NCBI GenBank assembly: GCA_037389465.1
Contig: JAZARR010000146.1
Location: 4,062,001-4,126,000 of the forward strand
Direction: 5' to 3'
Origin: Baylisascaris procyonis
Lineage: Eukaryota > Nematoda > Chromadorea > Rhabditida > Ascarididae
DNA: 64,000 bases
Shown here: piece after piece, positions 36,401 through 49,400 of the stretch
How positions within the stretch are numbered: position 1 is the stretch's first letter
Layout of the letters: each line of letters opens with the position of its first letter
Position numbers and translations under genes: made by a program
Notes under the pieces: model-generated
The model's database searches: none
What the model saw: only the letters and a program-made list of their open reading frames with translations
Told to the model about the DNA's origin: nothing

Positions 36401-39400
36401 TATTGCATCGTTTCGTTTCATCTTCGTTGACTTGCCTCAAAATATGTTGTCGATGCGGATGATACTCATCTTGTTACTCTTATCCACTTGAATCGATTCA
36501 ACTATTTTATTAGAATATAAGTATTTGCCTTTATAATTTCCAACTATTTCCTCTTTCCTTCAAAAGAGTCTCCTTTTCATCTTCCAAATTGATTTATTGC
36601 TTTTTCTCAATTCTCAATCATTCATTCAGTTAAATCTTACTGCAATGAGCATAAAAGATTAGTGTTGCGGATGTATTTTACCTAAACGGCTACGCCTATC
36701 TTTGTTTTGCATTCAAACAGCAGTTAACACGTTCGGATTTCATTCAATTGCCCATAACTTATATGGAAGTCATCTATTTGTTGCTAAGCCAAAAATAAAC
36801 GCTGCGAAGCTTGTTGAATGAACTGCTGTCAACTGTACTGGATATCCCCCTTCATTTGTTGCATCAAGAGGGAGGGAGGAGGAAATTATTTTAAAATGAT
36901 TAGCACAACCCAACCACTCCATTCTTCTCATATGCTTTATTTGTAACTAATGAAAGCATTCTTCCTATCTACTCTCATAGATAATTGTATCATCAGTGTT
37001 TTCCAGAAAATACACTATTTATTGTTATCGTATCAAATATCGAATATTACAAATATCGAATATTATCACATTTGGAAATTTAAGAAGTATTGCCAATAGA
37101 AAATGTGAGTGAAAAAAAAAATGCGAAATATGAGTGTTGAGTGTGTGGTTAATGATTTCATAAGGCATTACTCACTACTACAAATAGTTCAATGATAGTG
37201 GCACACAATGAGAGTGAATCAATTTTCATACAAGCGTCACTCCCTTTCCTTGTCCTCTTTTGCTTTCCTCCTTTGTCTTTGTCTCTCTATGTCCTCTTTA
37301 CACTACAACTATAGACAGGTGAAAAAGCCATAGAGCCAAATGATTCGGCTTTTCTTATCGATTACAGTTATTGCTAATTTATTCAATAATTTATTAAGTT
37401 TGAAGATTTGATATCGGCCTAGATGAGCCAGCCATCTGCATATATTTTTACCATTAAATCGATGTAATATAATCATTAATAAGGGAAGATAAAATCTTTG
37501 AAAGAAAAAACTTCTCTACTCGTCTCTCTTATATAATTTACGCTTCTCTATCACTCTAAAAATTTTGCGAATGCCAAAAAAATACTTCTCAACTTTAGTT
37601 GTTAGATTTTGTGTTCGATCGATCGGCGTCTTTTTAGCGTCAACGCTTGTTCATCATAGCAAGAAATATTCCATTTAGTTTTTTTATTGTTCTTTCTTTA
37701 TACTTTTGATCGGTAAAACATTTATTTACTTTTATTTTGTAAGTATACTATAACAGCTGTTTGCATATTCACTCTTGCCATTATTATTCATATTATTAAT
37801 CGATAGGTTTATTCACACCTTTCCACAAAGCTGTAAAAGTTTGTCATCATATAAGCTGAAACAATTGCAAGTTATTATCGTCAAGAGGAAATTGAAATTT
37901 TAATGCATAACATCTTCGAATATTTTTATAACGTTGTAAAAGGTCGTCGATGAATATTTTAAAGAAAATATTGCATGTTGTTTAGAAATTTCTCCGAGTA
38001 TTTTCTAAGTTTATTTCGAAAAGAAATTGCAAGTATTACATGTTTTAATGAAATCATAATAAAACATCACGCCGATCACTACGTGATATAAGCGCCACTA
38101 GACCGGCATATTAGATAACAAATGCTTAGCTAATATGATCTACATAGACAATTTACTACGATATACAAAAATTTGTAAATATTTTTCCGCTTCATTGAAT
38201 TGCAAAAATATTTCTGTAAAGTGTTAATAATTTCAACATTGATTGCATAAATTTCTCTTCTTTGAAATGCGTTAAAAAGAGATTAAGTAAGTTCGTTATT
38301 AATGTTTATATTTTGAAGTTTGTTAAGTGTGTTATGAATCAATAAATTACATTCTAGTTTAATTATTTATAGGTTGCTAATATATAGCACAATAAGGGCT
38401 TTGTTATAACGTTTAATAGTGATATATAGCGTTGAGAGTGTTCGATTCATTAGTGGGATATTACCTGTGCGACAATGATATTTAGTGCAATTGTGTGCAG
38501 TGAATATTGAGAGCATGACGAACAGCATACGTCGATGGGCGGTAAATATGAAGGCCATTCGGGTTGAACTCTCATGATGCAGCTAAACTGCCAAACGTGT
38601 GGAAATACAGTGCTGAGAGTGTGTGTACCAGGTGATAACATTACATATTTTTTAATGCTAGTGGAGGAAAATGTTGATGCGTTTTTTTAAATAGTGCAGA
38701 ATTAAAACACTGCAGACATTTCTTTAGTATGTTTATAAGTAAACATCGTATTGGCTGAACAAGACATCTAGAGAAAAGTATATTGTATTAATTCGATACG
38801 ACCCCTATGGAAATTCTGTTGAAAAAATCTACTTATAATTTTAGAGCATGCAAATTTGCATCGTGTCCTTTTACGCATTCAGTAAAGATAATCCAGCGAA
38901 GATGAAAAAGCCATGGCATATATACGATCGCTCTCGACAGTGCTTGTTGTTATTGTTGATCATCGAAATCACTAATTCTCGTCTTGCCCATATTTTCGCG
39001 ACATTGAAGTCCTTTCTGAGCGAGATCCTTCGAAGTGGTTACTTCGTCAGCTTTTGAAATCTGCTGATTTCTTTTCTCAGATGAACGTAATCCAAGCAAT
39101 TCGAATGAGTTTATCTCTAGAAAAGTTATAACTACGTCAGCTAAGGAATAGATTGTAAGAGAGGAAGGAAATTTTTGAAGACGAAAGACGAAGGCCCCTT
39201 TTATCCATTCAATTTTTGGTGCAGTGCCGTCATCAGGGATCCTCACCACGTCTATCCTCTCCGGAAATCTCTAGTTGTTCTCTACAAAATTCAATCCCTA
39301 CAAAAACAAAAAAAGGTTTCTCTATCTTAAGCTGTGTGTGCTGATAACAGATCGAATGATTCAGTTTGTACTGCATATGATATCATGAGTAAATGCACAC

Positions 39401-40411
39401 TTCTTTGTTAGCATCTATTTCCTTTGCATATGGCGGTGTTTGTATAAACGGCAAAAAATGGATTGTTGAATGGATATGTGAGAGAATGATGAAGTTATGA
39501 AAGGAAACGAGAGATTTTTCAGGTGATGTAAGCAGCGTAGATGGCTACGATGGTGAAGTTTACATTGGTAAAACCAGCCGATTTTTATTTATTGGGTGTC
39601 CGCTGATAACTTATCTTAATTCATTGGATTCTCTTCCTCTTTAAGGTCTGGAGGGGCGTTGAATACACCCAGAGCAGGAAGTTTTATGAAGATTTGATGT
39701 GGGAAGGTGACCAGAGTGATTCTGGAGAGTCGTTTTTTTTTTGCACTGCTTATGCGCCAGCTATTTCTTTAAGCAGCTTGACCTCCGATACGCAGAATCC
39801 TTAACGTCCTTTTTTCCTCAGTTACAAAACTCCACCCGCGTTCATATAGGCCAACCAACCAACACGCATGTGCGGCGATGAAACCAGCTGCGCATTACCC
39901 TTCATCTCTGTACACTATTTTCCTCTTTTCCACATATTCTCTCTGAGGCACTCTCTTTCTTTCGCATGTTTTCAACAGAGCATTGTGTTGTGAGTGTGTG
40001 CGTTGAAGCTATCGTTATCGAGAGAATCTTCGTCAAAAGTTACGTTGAACGTTGTCGTCGGAAGTGAAGTTTGCGGCGCTATGGACCAACTCTAGGCAAC
40101 GAGACGTCGGTGTACCTCTTATTAATGTGGTACTTGCCAACTGTATAGGCGTGCTTTTTTGATTTTAATATATTGGAGTACCACAACAATGAACTCATTT
40201 TTAAGGTTCCCCCTCCTCCAATACTAATTGAGTTTTGCCTTTTGTTCACTGCTACGCTAAGCTTCTAGCAAGTTGCAGTAAACTTATGTCAGCAAAGTCT
40301 TTTAAATACATAGGCGTAAATTGCGATTAGATCGTTGAAAATTTTTGGCTAAACTTAATAAAACTTTGTATTGATTTTATTATTGTTGTTTCGATTACAG
40401 ATTATTTGATG

Positions 40412-40475
<64 letters not shown>

Positions 40476-43400
40476 GTGAAAGCATGACGATACTGAAGTT
40501 AGAACGCTAACATTGCAAATGCTTAGAGAGCTATGCTTAGTATTTGGAAGCTGCATGAGTGCTATAAGCTGCGTTAGCGTCAGCATCGTCTTACAGGCAC
40601 CTTAATTCGGCTCTGTATACCTCTGGTGGTCAGACACTACGGAACACTCGAACTCTGCAGTATTATGAGCCACAGTCATTAAATTAGAAGTGCTGAAACT
40701 TTATTTAGAAAGCACGACCACCATGGGATGTTTGCCGTGATTATTGCCACGATAGCTTATGGGCATATGTAGTGGATCTGTGAGGAGACCGCTATATGTG
40801 GTTGACGTTAGGGTGAGGATAACATCACAGAGGTCGTGCTTCTGAATAATCTAAATTCATGCGATCGAGGCACAAAGAATTGAGGTCTTCGAGGGTCCTT
40901 TAACGTTCGATCGCCGTAGGTGGGTACTGAAATGGTCGAGCGATCGAATAGTTAAGCAATAACGAGTAGCTGCTTAATGGCTAGCTGTTCTTCGTCGAAA
41001 TCGTTCCGTATGGAATAAACTGAATGAGAACATCACAGAATAACGACACCACGCATCGGTAGAAGTCGTTGTAAACGCTTACTCTGGGATGTTTAGTTAT
41101 TTAACTTACAAGAATTTCAGAGATTGGGGAGGGGGGGGGGTAGACCTTTTGCTTTGCAGAATGAAGACAACTGATGGAAATTAAAAGATAAAAGCAACTT
41201 CCTGAGGAATCTGATGCAGTCAAGAACTTTCGTTTTCCTCCTTTCGTTATATATTTTTTCATGACTTGATATGGTTATGTTCGTTTCATTTCGCTTACAA
41301 TGGAATGTTTTCCGGCTTTCTCTTGTTTTCTTTATAATTCACTTCGGAATTCGGAATAGTAGATATATTTAAGGCGATCCCACAATATTATAATAAACGA
41401 GGCTTTATTATTGCCAGTGAGCATTCATAAGTAATGAAGATATAGTATTGTATTATATAAAAGAGCGTTTTAAGATCACCTAGTGAGTGGGACAGCGTTC
41501 TCACCTGACCTGATATTAATTTTAGGTGGTAAGATTTATTCAATAAAGCTGCGAATTGATTGGAATATAGAAAACAATAAAATGTGTTGTATTAAACAGT
41601 GGTGCACTTTTGTCGATTGTGGCTGTGCATTGTTCGTGAATAATCGGTGTGTATGATCGAAGCAAACTGCGCACAAGCAGCTGACGTAGACATGAAAGCA
41701 ATAATGCATTTAAAGAAAAAAAAAAAACATTCACAGTATCCTTCTTCTGGCTATTTATAGATGGGAGAGGGATCTGCCCGAGTCTAAGGGAAAGTTTGCG
41801 AGATTTTTTGATTTACTTTATTGGTTTGCTTCATTATTACGCTAAATACACCCCCTCCCCTCCCGCTTCACCCTCCCCACTCGTACGATCAAAAGTGGCA
41901 GTCAGGAGTTGACCTAAGGTAGTGGTTGAAGATGCGCTGCTTGAAGCTGAATATCTAAGACAGCGATGTTTTAAAGAGCATTATGTGTCTGCTGCGGTCT
42001 TTTTTTCTTTCTTTTTTTTTTTTTTTTTTTGAACGAAATGCCACCTCTAATCTAGGAGAAATGCTATTAGCAAAGAAACAAAAATAAACTATAAAAGGTT
42101 TTTTAGTACCATAATTTTTGTATTTTGAGACAATAGTATTTCAATTTCTGAACATTCAATAATGAAACCTCTAATTCCGCATCCTCTAAGAAAAAAGAAA
42201 CTGCAATCTTGCTGAGGATTCTCGGCAATATTCATTGCTTGAGTGTCGACCTTAATTGCTTGCATAATACGAAATATTTTGATCTCAGTCTGAGGGATTT
42301 GATTGTGTTCGGTCGCCATCGATCGCTAAATGTCCGACGATTATCGCAGTTGCAGAATGAGTCATCGCTTTATTTTGACCATCGTAGTGATGTTCCGGCA
42401 TGAAACTCTCAATCATCATCCCTGCCTATATCCCTCGTAATGTCATCAAAGAGCTTGCTTCACAGATGTCTAACCCTCTGATTGAGGTTCAAAAATTAAA
42501 ATGTCTGTACACCTTCTACCGTAAGACAGTTGGCCATTCAAAAATCCTTGGACGATGAGAGTTCGCGCAAAATAGGTTTTTCAAGGGCCAGAAATTAAAT
42601 CTGTCAGCTTTTTGCGTTCATTACAGCAAGCTACTAGCTAGATTTTCAAAGCTTGATTTATTTTCGCTGGCATAGCGGCATTGCACTGTTTATTACGCTT
42701 CATCCGGTACTGGCAGCCCCGAGTTTAAATCATTCTGTATGTGTCGAGTGGAGAGATGGTCGTATGGTAGGTGTTTGCAATCATTGTGAGAGTTGGCGAA
42801 TTCGGGCGCATTTGTTGTGTTGTAGTTGCCAGTTGTTGAATCGCAGCATGCAATTATTGTTTAAGGGCTTAGATTCATTTAGTGTTATGGCCGGTGTTTA
42901 GTGCAGTATTTGTTGGATTACATGCTTCGTATTTTCGACGGCGTTCTTGAAGGTGCCGATACGTCGCCTCTGCAAGTTATCATGGCCTCAGTTCTCCTTT
43001 CTTTCCTATCCTTACCAATAATGGCACAATTGCGAATGAACTGCTTAGGGAAAAGAATTCGAGTTTTATGAAGGGTGTTAAAACACATAGGTGTTGCGTA
43101 TATTATAGTGGATATGGAATCAATTAGCGGGTAGACGTCGTTTATCAAATGACATTAGTCTTTATCGGTGTTTGTTTGCAGTTGTTGGGAATTGGACGTC
43201 TACCGTGAAATGCCAAGTACTAAAGGGTGTCTCGAGCGGTTGAGAGCTCGAAAACCCATGATGGCTTCGCTGATATCAGACAGCCTTGGAACTCGTATTA
43301 ACAATCGGTAGTTGCTTATATTTTAATAAATATTTCATGTTTGAGGCATCAGTAGAACTTCGAGTAGAAACATCGTCGTGGATAGCACAGGTGAAATGGT

Positions 43401-46400
43401 CCCCCTTCGTTTTATTGTCATCTTTTAAATGCTTCTTGAAGCATTTAAGAATAATATTTGTCACGATTGTTTAACTCCCTCTCTCTTCCCCTCTTCTCCC
43501 TTTCTCCGTCCCCTTCTTCTGTCCATCTTGCCTTCTTTCCTACTCGAACACTACCACTCGTTTTAAAAACTGATCTCGTCTTCCCATTATCATTCTGCAA
43601 TGAAACGAATTTAGTTTGAGTGAGTGTATGCAAAAATTTTTCTATGCATTAAAAGCATAAAATGGTCGCGACATTGTGGAATATCAAGTAGTTTTACTGA
43701 GTGAGTTATTAGCTTATTGCCTTCAATAATTAATGTTGCTCTATGCGTATGCACGCCTCCGTCTTATATATTCACCAAGTAACTTTCACTTCATTTCGTC
43801 TTCTAGATTATAGATGTGGAATATTTACCAATGTTTCTATTTTTATAATTTTTCATTTCTGCAAGTCGAGAATTTTTAATAATTTTTACTTAAATTGACG
43901 GAAAATCATGATTTTCATTTTTAATGTGTTAAGATTGTTTATCAAGATTGAACAATTTGTCTGAAGTATTCTGACATGGTTTTTTTATCAGACAAAATCA
44001 CCTCTGTGGAACGAGACTAAGTATCAACAGTTGTGCTTTCAAGGTGGATCGAGCTCATTAATAATAAAAGCGATTATTGGTTGTTATTTTTAATGCATTG
44101 CGTATTACTTTTACCGGAGAAATCCCGCTTATAATGCTCCGTTTTACTTGTAGCTAGGTATAGTCCTAATTCACTTTAGCAGTCGTAGTCGTGCAGCGTA
44201 AATAAGTATGAGAGTCTTTCAAACCTGGTTAGTTAGATCGCAATCGCTGTTAAGGTTCTCGTGCCGCAGTTTATTAGAGTAGTATAAACTGGATGATCCT
44301 ATTTTTGTTGCATAGGTTGCATATACATAGATGTTGGTCGTTTGATATACTCACTCATATTAAGTTATACAATTTTGTTATGTAGTTAGGGGCTCCTGCA
44401 GGGTAGGGTTAGAGCTGTGGAACTATCTTCGAGATTTCAAAAGATAGAAGTAGGGTCGGCGGTCGTTGTGAAGACTTGCATCCACTATCCTCGTCTAAGG
44501 TAATGCCTTTGAAGCTCGAGGCTGCTCAAGTCATCTTTAATCTCAGAGGCTATTTGCAATTTATGCCATTTGAGGATTACATAATATCGAAGTTTTGTGT
44601 GCGTTAATGATTTATGTTTTTGATATAATTACTCACATTCTAATATTAATATTACACGCATCCATCTAATATTACAAAGCGTCTCGGCCGTCTGCACGCC
44701 CTTATTGAGCACATAATTCTGCCTTTGGTGAAATTTAGAAACTCATATTTAATCAAAAGTGTGCAGTCAAGAGTTGTGTGTTGGGATCGAGGCAGAGCTT
44801 GTCCAGACCGAAACTGGGACTGCAAGCGATGTTTACTGATCGTGTATGCTAATGAGACAAGGTTTTATCCAGAACTTTGTCCTCGAGTTCTTTTTTTTTT
44901 TTTGCATAACTTCACTGAAAATTTTTGATATATCGGCCAGTTCAGAAAGAGAAAAAAAATTTTCCTACAAATATGGCTTGTTATGTATTTCTGCAAATGA
45001 GAGGAGCTTGGGGACAATATTGCTGAGTTTATATAATATGCAAATGTGCTGTGGTACAATATGGCACTCAAACGGATTCCCATGTAATGTCATGTTCATT
45101 GTTTTCTCTTTCAGTCTTCTGTTCTGTTGTCCTCTTGTTATACTGCTACAGAAATCTCCGTCTTCATCATCTCTTCCCTTCTGAAATGCTTTTCTTGTGT
45201 TTTAAATGTTTCGAAACATGGAGTCCTGCACGATAGAGCCCACGAAGTGGATATGAGGTTTGATGCTCTGGCAGGGAAAGTCTTCTCGTAGCTTTGCTTC
45301 TGTATCAGAGAGTTGTTCTCTTTTTCTTCTTTAAGCAGTTTCTGAGATGTGCACTGATTTGACGAAGTAATTATAGGAAGGCAAAGGTGAACGTTGCCTG
45401 TCAAACCGATACAGACGAAGCAGTTATGCCACGAATGCCCTCGCAGTGCTCTCGATCGAGTGTCGCACAGCCGCCTGTTGCGAAAGGTCCTTTCTGCGTT
45501 CCACATTAATCTTAATCTTTGCTCCACCGAATCAATGAGTGAATCAGTGCATTTTTTTCGCGTCATACATACTTTCGTCTTGGGTGATGGGGTAAGGTTC
45601 ACTGAAGGTTTCGCAAGTGTCACTTAAGAGAGAGGTGCAGAGTTGGGAATCTGGGTTAGGTGGATAGGATCATGATGTTACGCGAAATCTGCAGGTATTT
45701 TTCACGGCTCTGTTGGACAAATTTTTGCACTGCACCCTGAAGCTTCGAAACTTGTTTTCTCACCCATGTTTATTCTTCGTTTTTTTATTTCGCTTTTGCC
45801 GCATTCATTCCAAGTTTCTACGCTCCTTTCTTCAGAAATGACTGTCCTATCCTGGAGTTCCAGATTGGTAGAGGAGGAAGGAAAGAGATGAAGAAGCATT
45901 CGTGCACAGTGGGAGTGCAGGTGCGATCTGAAACATTGACGAGCGCATGAAAAAACTGCGAATGACCTGCTTTTGATTCGACAGCGACTAAGTGATTGAC
46001 CTATGAAGTAGTGGTTCACTCTCAAATCTGGAGTTCTTTAGGTAGTTAGGCACGGGTCAGCTGATGTTTTTGAAGCGTTGATTTTTAGCAACAGCTGTTG
46101 CAACGGCGTCGACTGCGGAAACGAGTTCTGCCTCGTCGAGTACATCATCCGACGGCACTTTACGGCTTATGATTCAGAATTTCAAGAACATGTCAGATAC
46201 GGTTAGAGGACCCAGCAAGAAGATTCAAGCAGTGCCGTGGTGAGTTCTGCAGTTGTTGCTTGAGGGATGTTTTTATGTTTGATTGACACGGATTTTGAGT
46301 AGAGGTAGTTGAAAATGCTGTGGTTTTATTCAGTGAGGAAACGACTCTACTCTAAGGCAAACGTCTTTTTAAGTTCTTTACTTGTGAAATATATGTTGAA

Positions 46401-49400
46401 AGATGCCTTCGCACTGCTTTGCTAGTTTAAAGAATCATCGAAGGAATAATAGCACTTTCATGCTGTACTGCTTTCATAAGTCGCTGTGAGTTCATTGATT
46501 ATTTAGTATTGGAAATCGAAGCTTGCTGTTCAGCGCAAACATGTGGCTTGGGCTCGATAACTGAAGGAGTATCTGTAACCTGTGTGATGTTTACCTAGTG
46601 GGGGAAAATTTAATATAATTATGAGAAATTTTACTAGAAATTCGCTTTTTTCGCTTGAGAAACCATAAAATTCAACATGAACCGTAAAATTATTGAAAAA
46701 ATTCAAAAGTTTTCTCTTTTAGATCCTGAATTTTGGGAAAATCTACCTGCCAAGTGGTTTTATCCTTCATTGCCAACATTTCTTACTGAATTACATAATA
46801 TCGTTTAATTTCTTCTCACTATGTGGAACGTTTATATGAGATTGCTATGGAGGATGAATAAAGGGGAGATTTCACTTACAGGCGGATTATGGTGATGCCG
46901 AGGCAGCACGTTGTACAAAAGAAGGGCACGCAGAAATGCTTGGGCTTCTTCCTTCAGTGTTGTCCAGATGCTTATTCTGAGTGAGTCTTTCATTCACTGC
47001 ACCCCTCTGGGGCGATTTTGAAGTTATTAAATAAGGTTGCAATGCAAATTAAAGAAACTCCTTGAGGGAGACTTTAGGAGCAAGTGATGAATTGGGATGA
47101 TTTGTGCATGTGCTTCCACCCACTTTCCTTTTGTTCGACGTCATTCGATGTATGCGTTCATCGGTGAAGTTTATTATTCTTTTGAGGGCATAATTCAGGC
47201 TACTTGAAAAATTTCATTTCATCTCTCTGAAGTAAAAATTTATTGAATTCATTTTCTAAGCGGTCACCTTGATTGCAAATTTGGTGATTTCTTAGGGCAG
47301 ACTACGAGCGTGTTTGTTTTTAAATGTTGGCAGCTCCTGTTTTTTTCATGAATTTCTTGTTTTCCTATTTTCCTTTCATGTTTTATTCAGGCAATTTAAG
47401 TTAAACAAATGAATGGTGATGAGCAGAGTTACTCCATTCTATTGCCTAAGTTATTAGACGCGTTTGCTAGGCGCAGAGAACTCGATGCTATATTTATCAA
47501 AGTTCTAATTTTAGAACTGCGAAGTTGTGTTAATCTTAAGCAATTGCTTTATTTTTATTTAATTCACCTATTATTGAAAGTAACATTGAAAAAGTGTTTT
47601 AAAAAAATGAAGTGGTTTTTGAATCTTTGTTAGTGAGCATACACCGAAATGTTTGCGTTGTTGTATGAGTATAGTTGCATTGCAGTTCATGGTCGTGCCA
47701 AGCAGCCGCGGAACTGCGTTTGATCTCTCAGAAACAGGGAGTTCCACATTTTACAAGGAAGACGAATCACGTTTACACGGCCAAAGAAAACGACTGGGGC
47801 TACTCGTGCTTCATGACTTGGGCGGTATGCTGTTGTCTTTCACTTTTACCGTGCTTCCTCTCAAATTGTCGAAGAAAAAAAAGCGACATCGACATTTGAC
47901 AGAAACAGTGGAATAACTAAGATTTTTTCCCTTCAACTCTTTCAAAAAGTTATTATTGAGACGAGGGGGGGGGGAGGTGGCAGAGAGCGGCAAGAAAATC
48001 CTTGTCGTTGATCGCGGGTTAGAATACCAGAAATTTCTGAGCGAGGTGTCGAGTATTTCCGAGTTGAAGGAATAGGAAACGGTGGGATGAGGGCGATTGG
48101 TCATTGCAGTTGTTTCAAATGCTCCCATATTTGCAATGCAAGGTCGTGTGTTAAAAAAAAATTATTTTCTTTCTCGCTTCAGGCTGATTAACTGTTTCAG
48201 TCATTAAAAAACTTCACTTTTGTTCATATGTGCCGATATTTGTTGTGAACTTCAACAACTTCAAGAGCCTAGTTGCGCGCTCCTTTTGCCTTAGAGGTCT
48301 CCTCATTCTTTAGATTTTGCCAGCTGGGGATATGGAACACTAATGTTTTTATTGTTTCCTGTACCCCTCCCTTCAATTATTTCTGCAAATAAAAAGTCTA
48401 CAATGTATTTTCTCAAATTTCACGATGCCTACGCAGCTGTCAGCGCCGTTTGGAAAATGTATAAATGTGGGAATTCTCTAATGGATTTAATGTCTCTAGA
48501 GGCTGTGCGACTTCCTTTTGTTTAGTTGATGTGAATTTGTGTAACAATTGGGTGTATGCATTGTGAAATTTTCCTTTCTATGACCTTTTGTTGCAATGCT
48601 TTCATGACAGTCTTCAAATTTTATTTTACGGGGAATGCCGATTAAGCATATTTAAAGTTGTTGAGTGGGTGATAGCGGTTCGTTTAAGGCGAAAGAGGAA
48701 ACGTCTTATGTTGTGAAAAGTAGGGCACTTCAGCGTGGTTAGAGTGATCCATCAGAAGTCAATATCTGTAGGTATTGAAGAATCTATCCAGTCGGAGTCT
48801 TAAAGCGCTCATTTTGAAACTCAAGGAAGAGTAGGTTGAAGAAGTAAATGCTGCGAGAGCTGATCCAGAATTTTCGTCTGCTGAAGTTTTCGAGGATTTC
48901 AGTTTTCTTATTCAGGTCTCATCAGCTCCATTAGGGGAAGTGGCGGACTTAGTTATTCTTATCGTCCTTATCTACGTAAAACCTCATATATACAATTTTA
49001 TAAAGAGTTGCCATCGATTCTCTGTGAGGGATTAAAGTAACAAAGCGCAAATGATGGTCATAATTTTTTATCAATATTTCAAATCTTTTAAGGACATTTT
49101 GGACGAGAGTCAAGGATATATCAAAGAAGACAAGGTGATCTTAGAAGTTTCTGTGAAAGCGGAGCCTCCAAAGAACATATTGTAAGTTGCGCTCATTTCC
49201 ACTTCATGTTTAGATGATTAGGTGATTCGCTGTTGTGAACACTCTTGACACTATGGATACACCGAAATTGGAGGGAAAAAGGTGCAGTTAAAACTTGGCA
49301 AGGCTGGATCAGAAACAGGAATGAGGCCGTTAATTTCCTTGATTTGATTTTTGGCGGCGTCTTTTGATATGATTTCTAATCATACCCCGGTGCAGCAATA

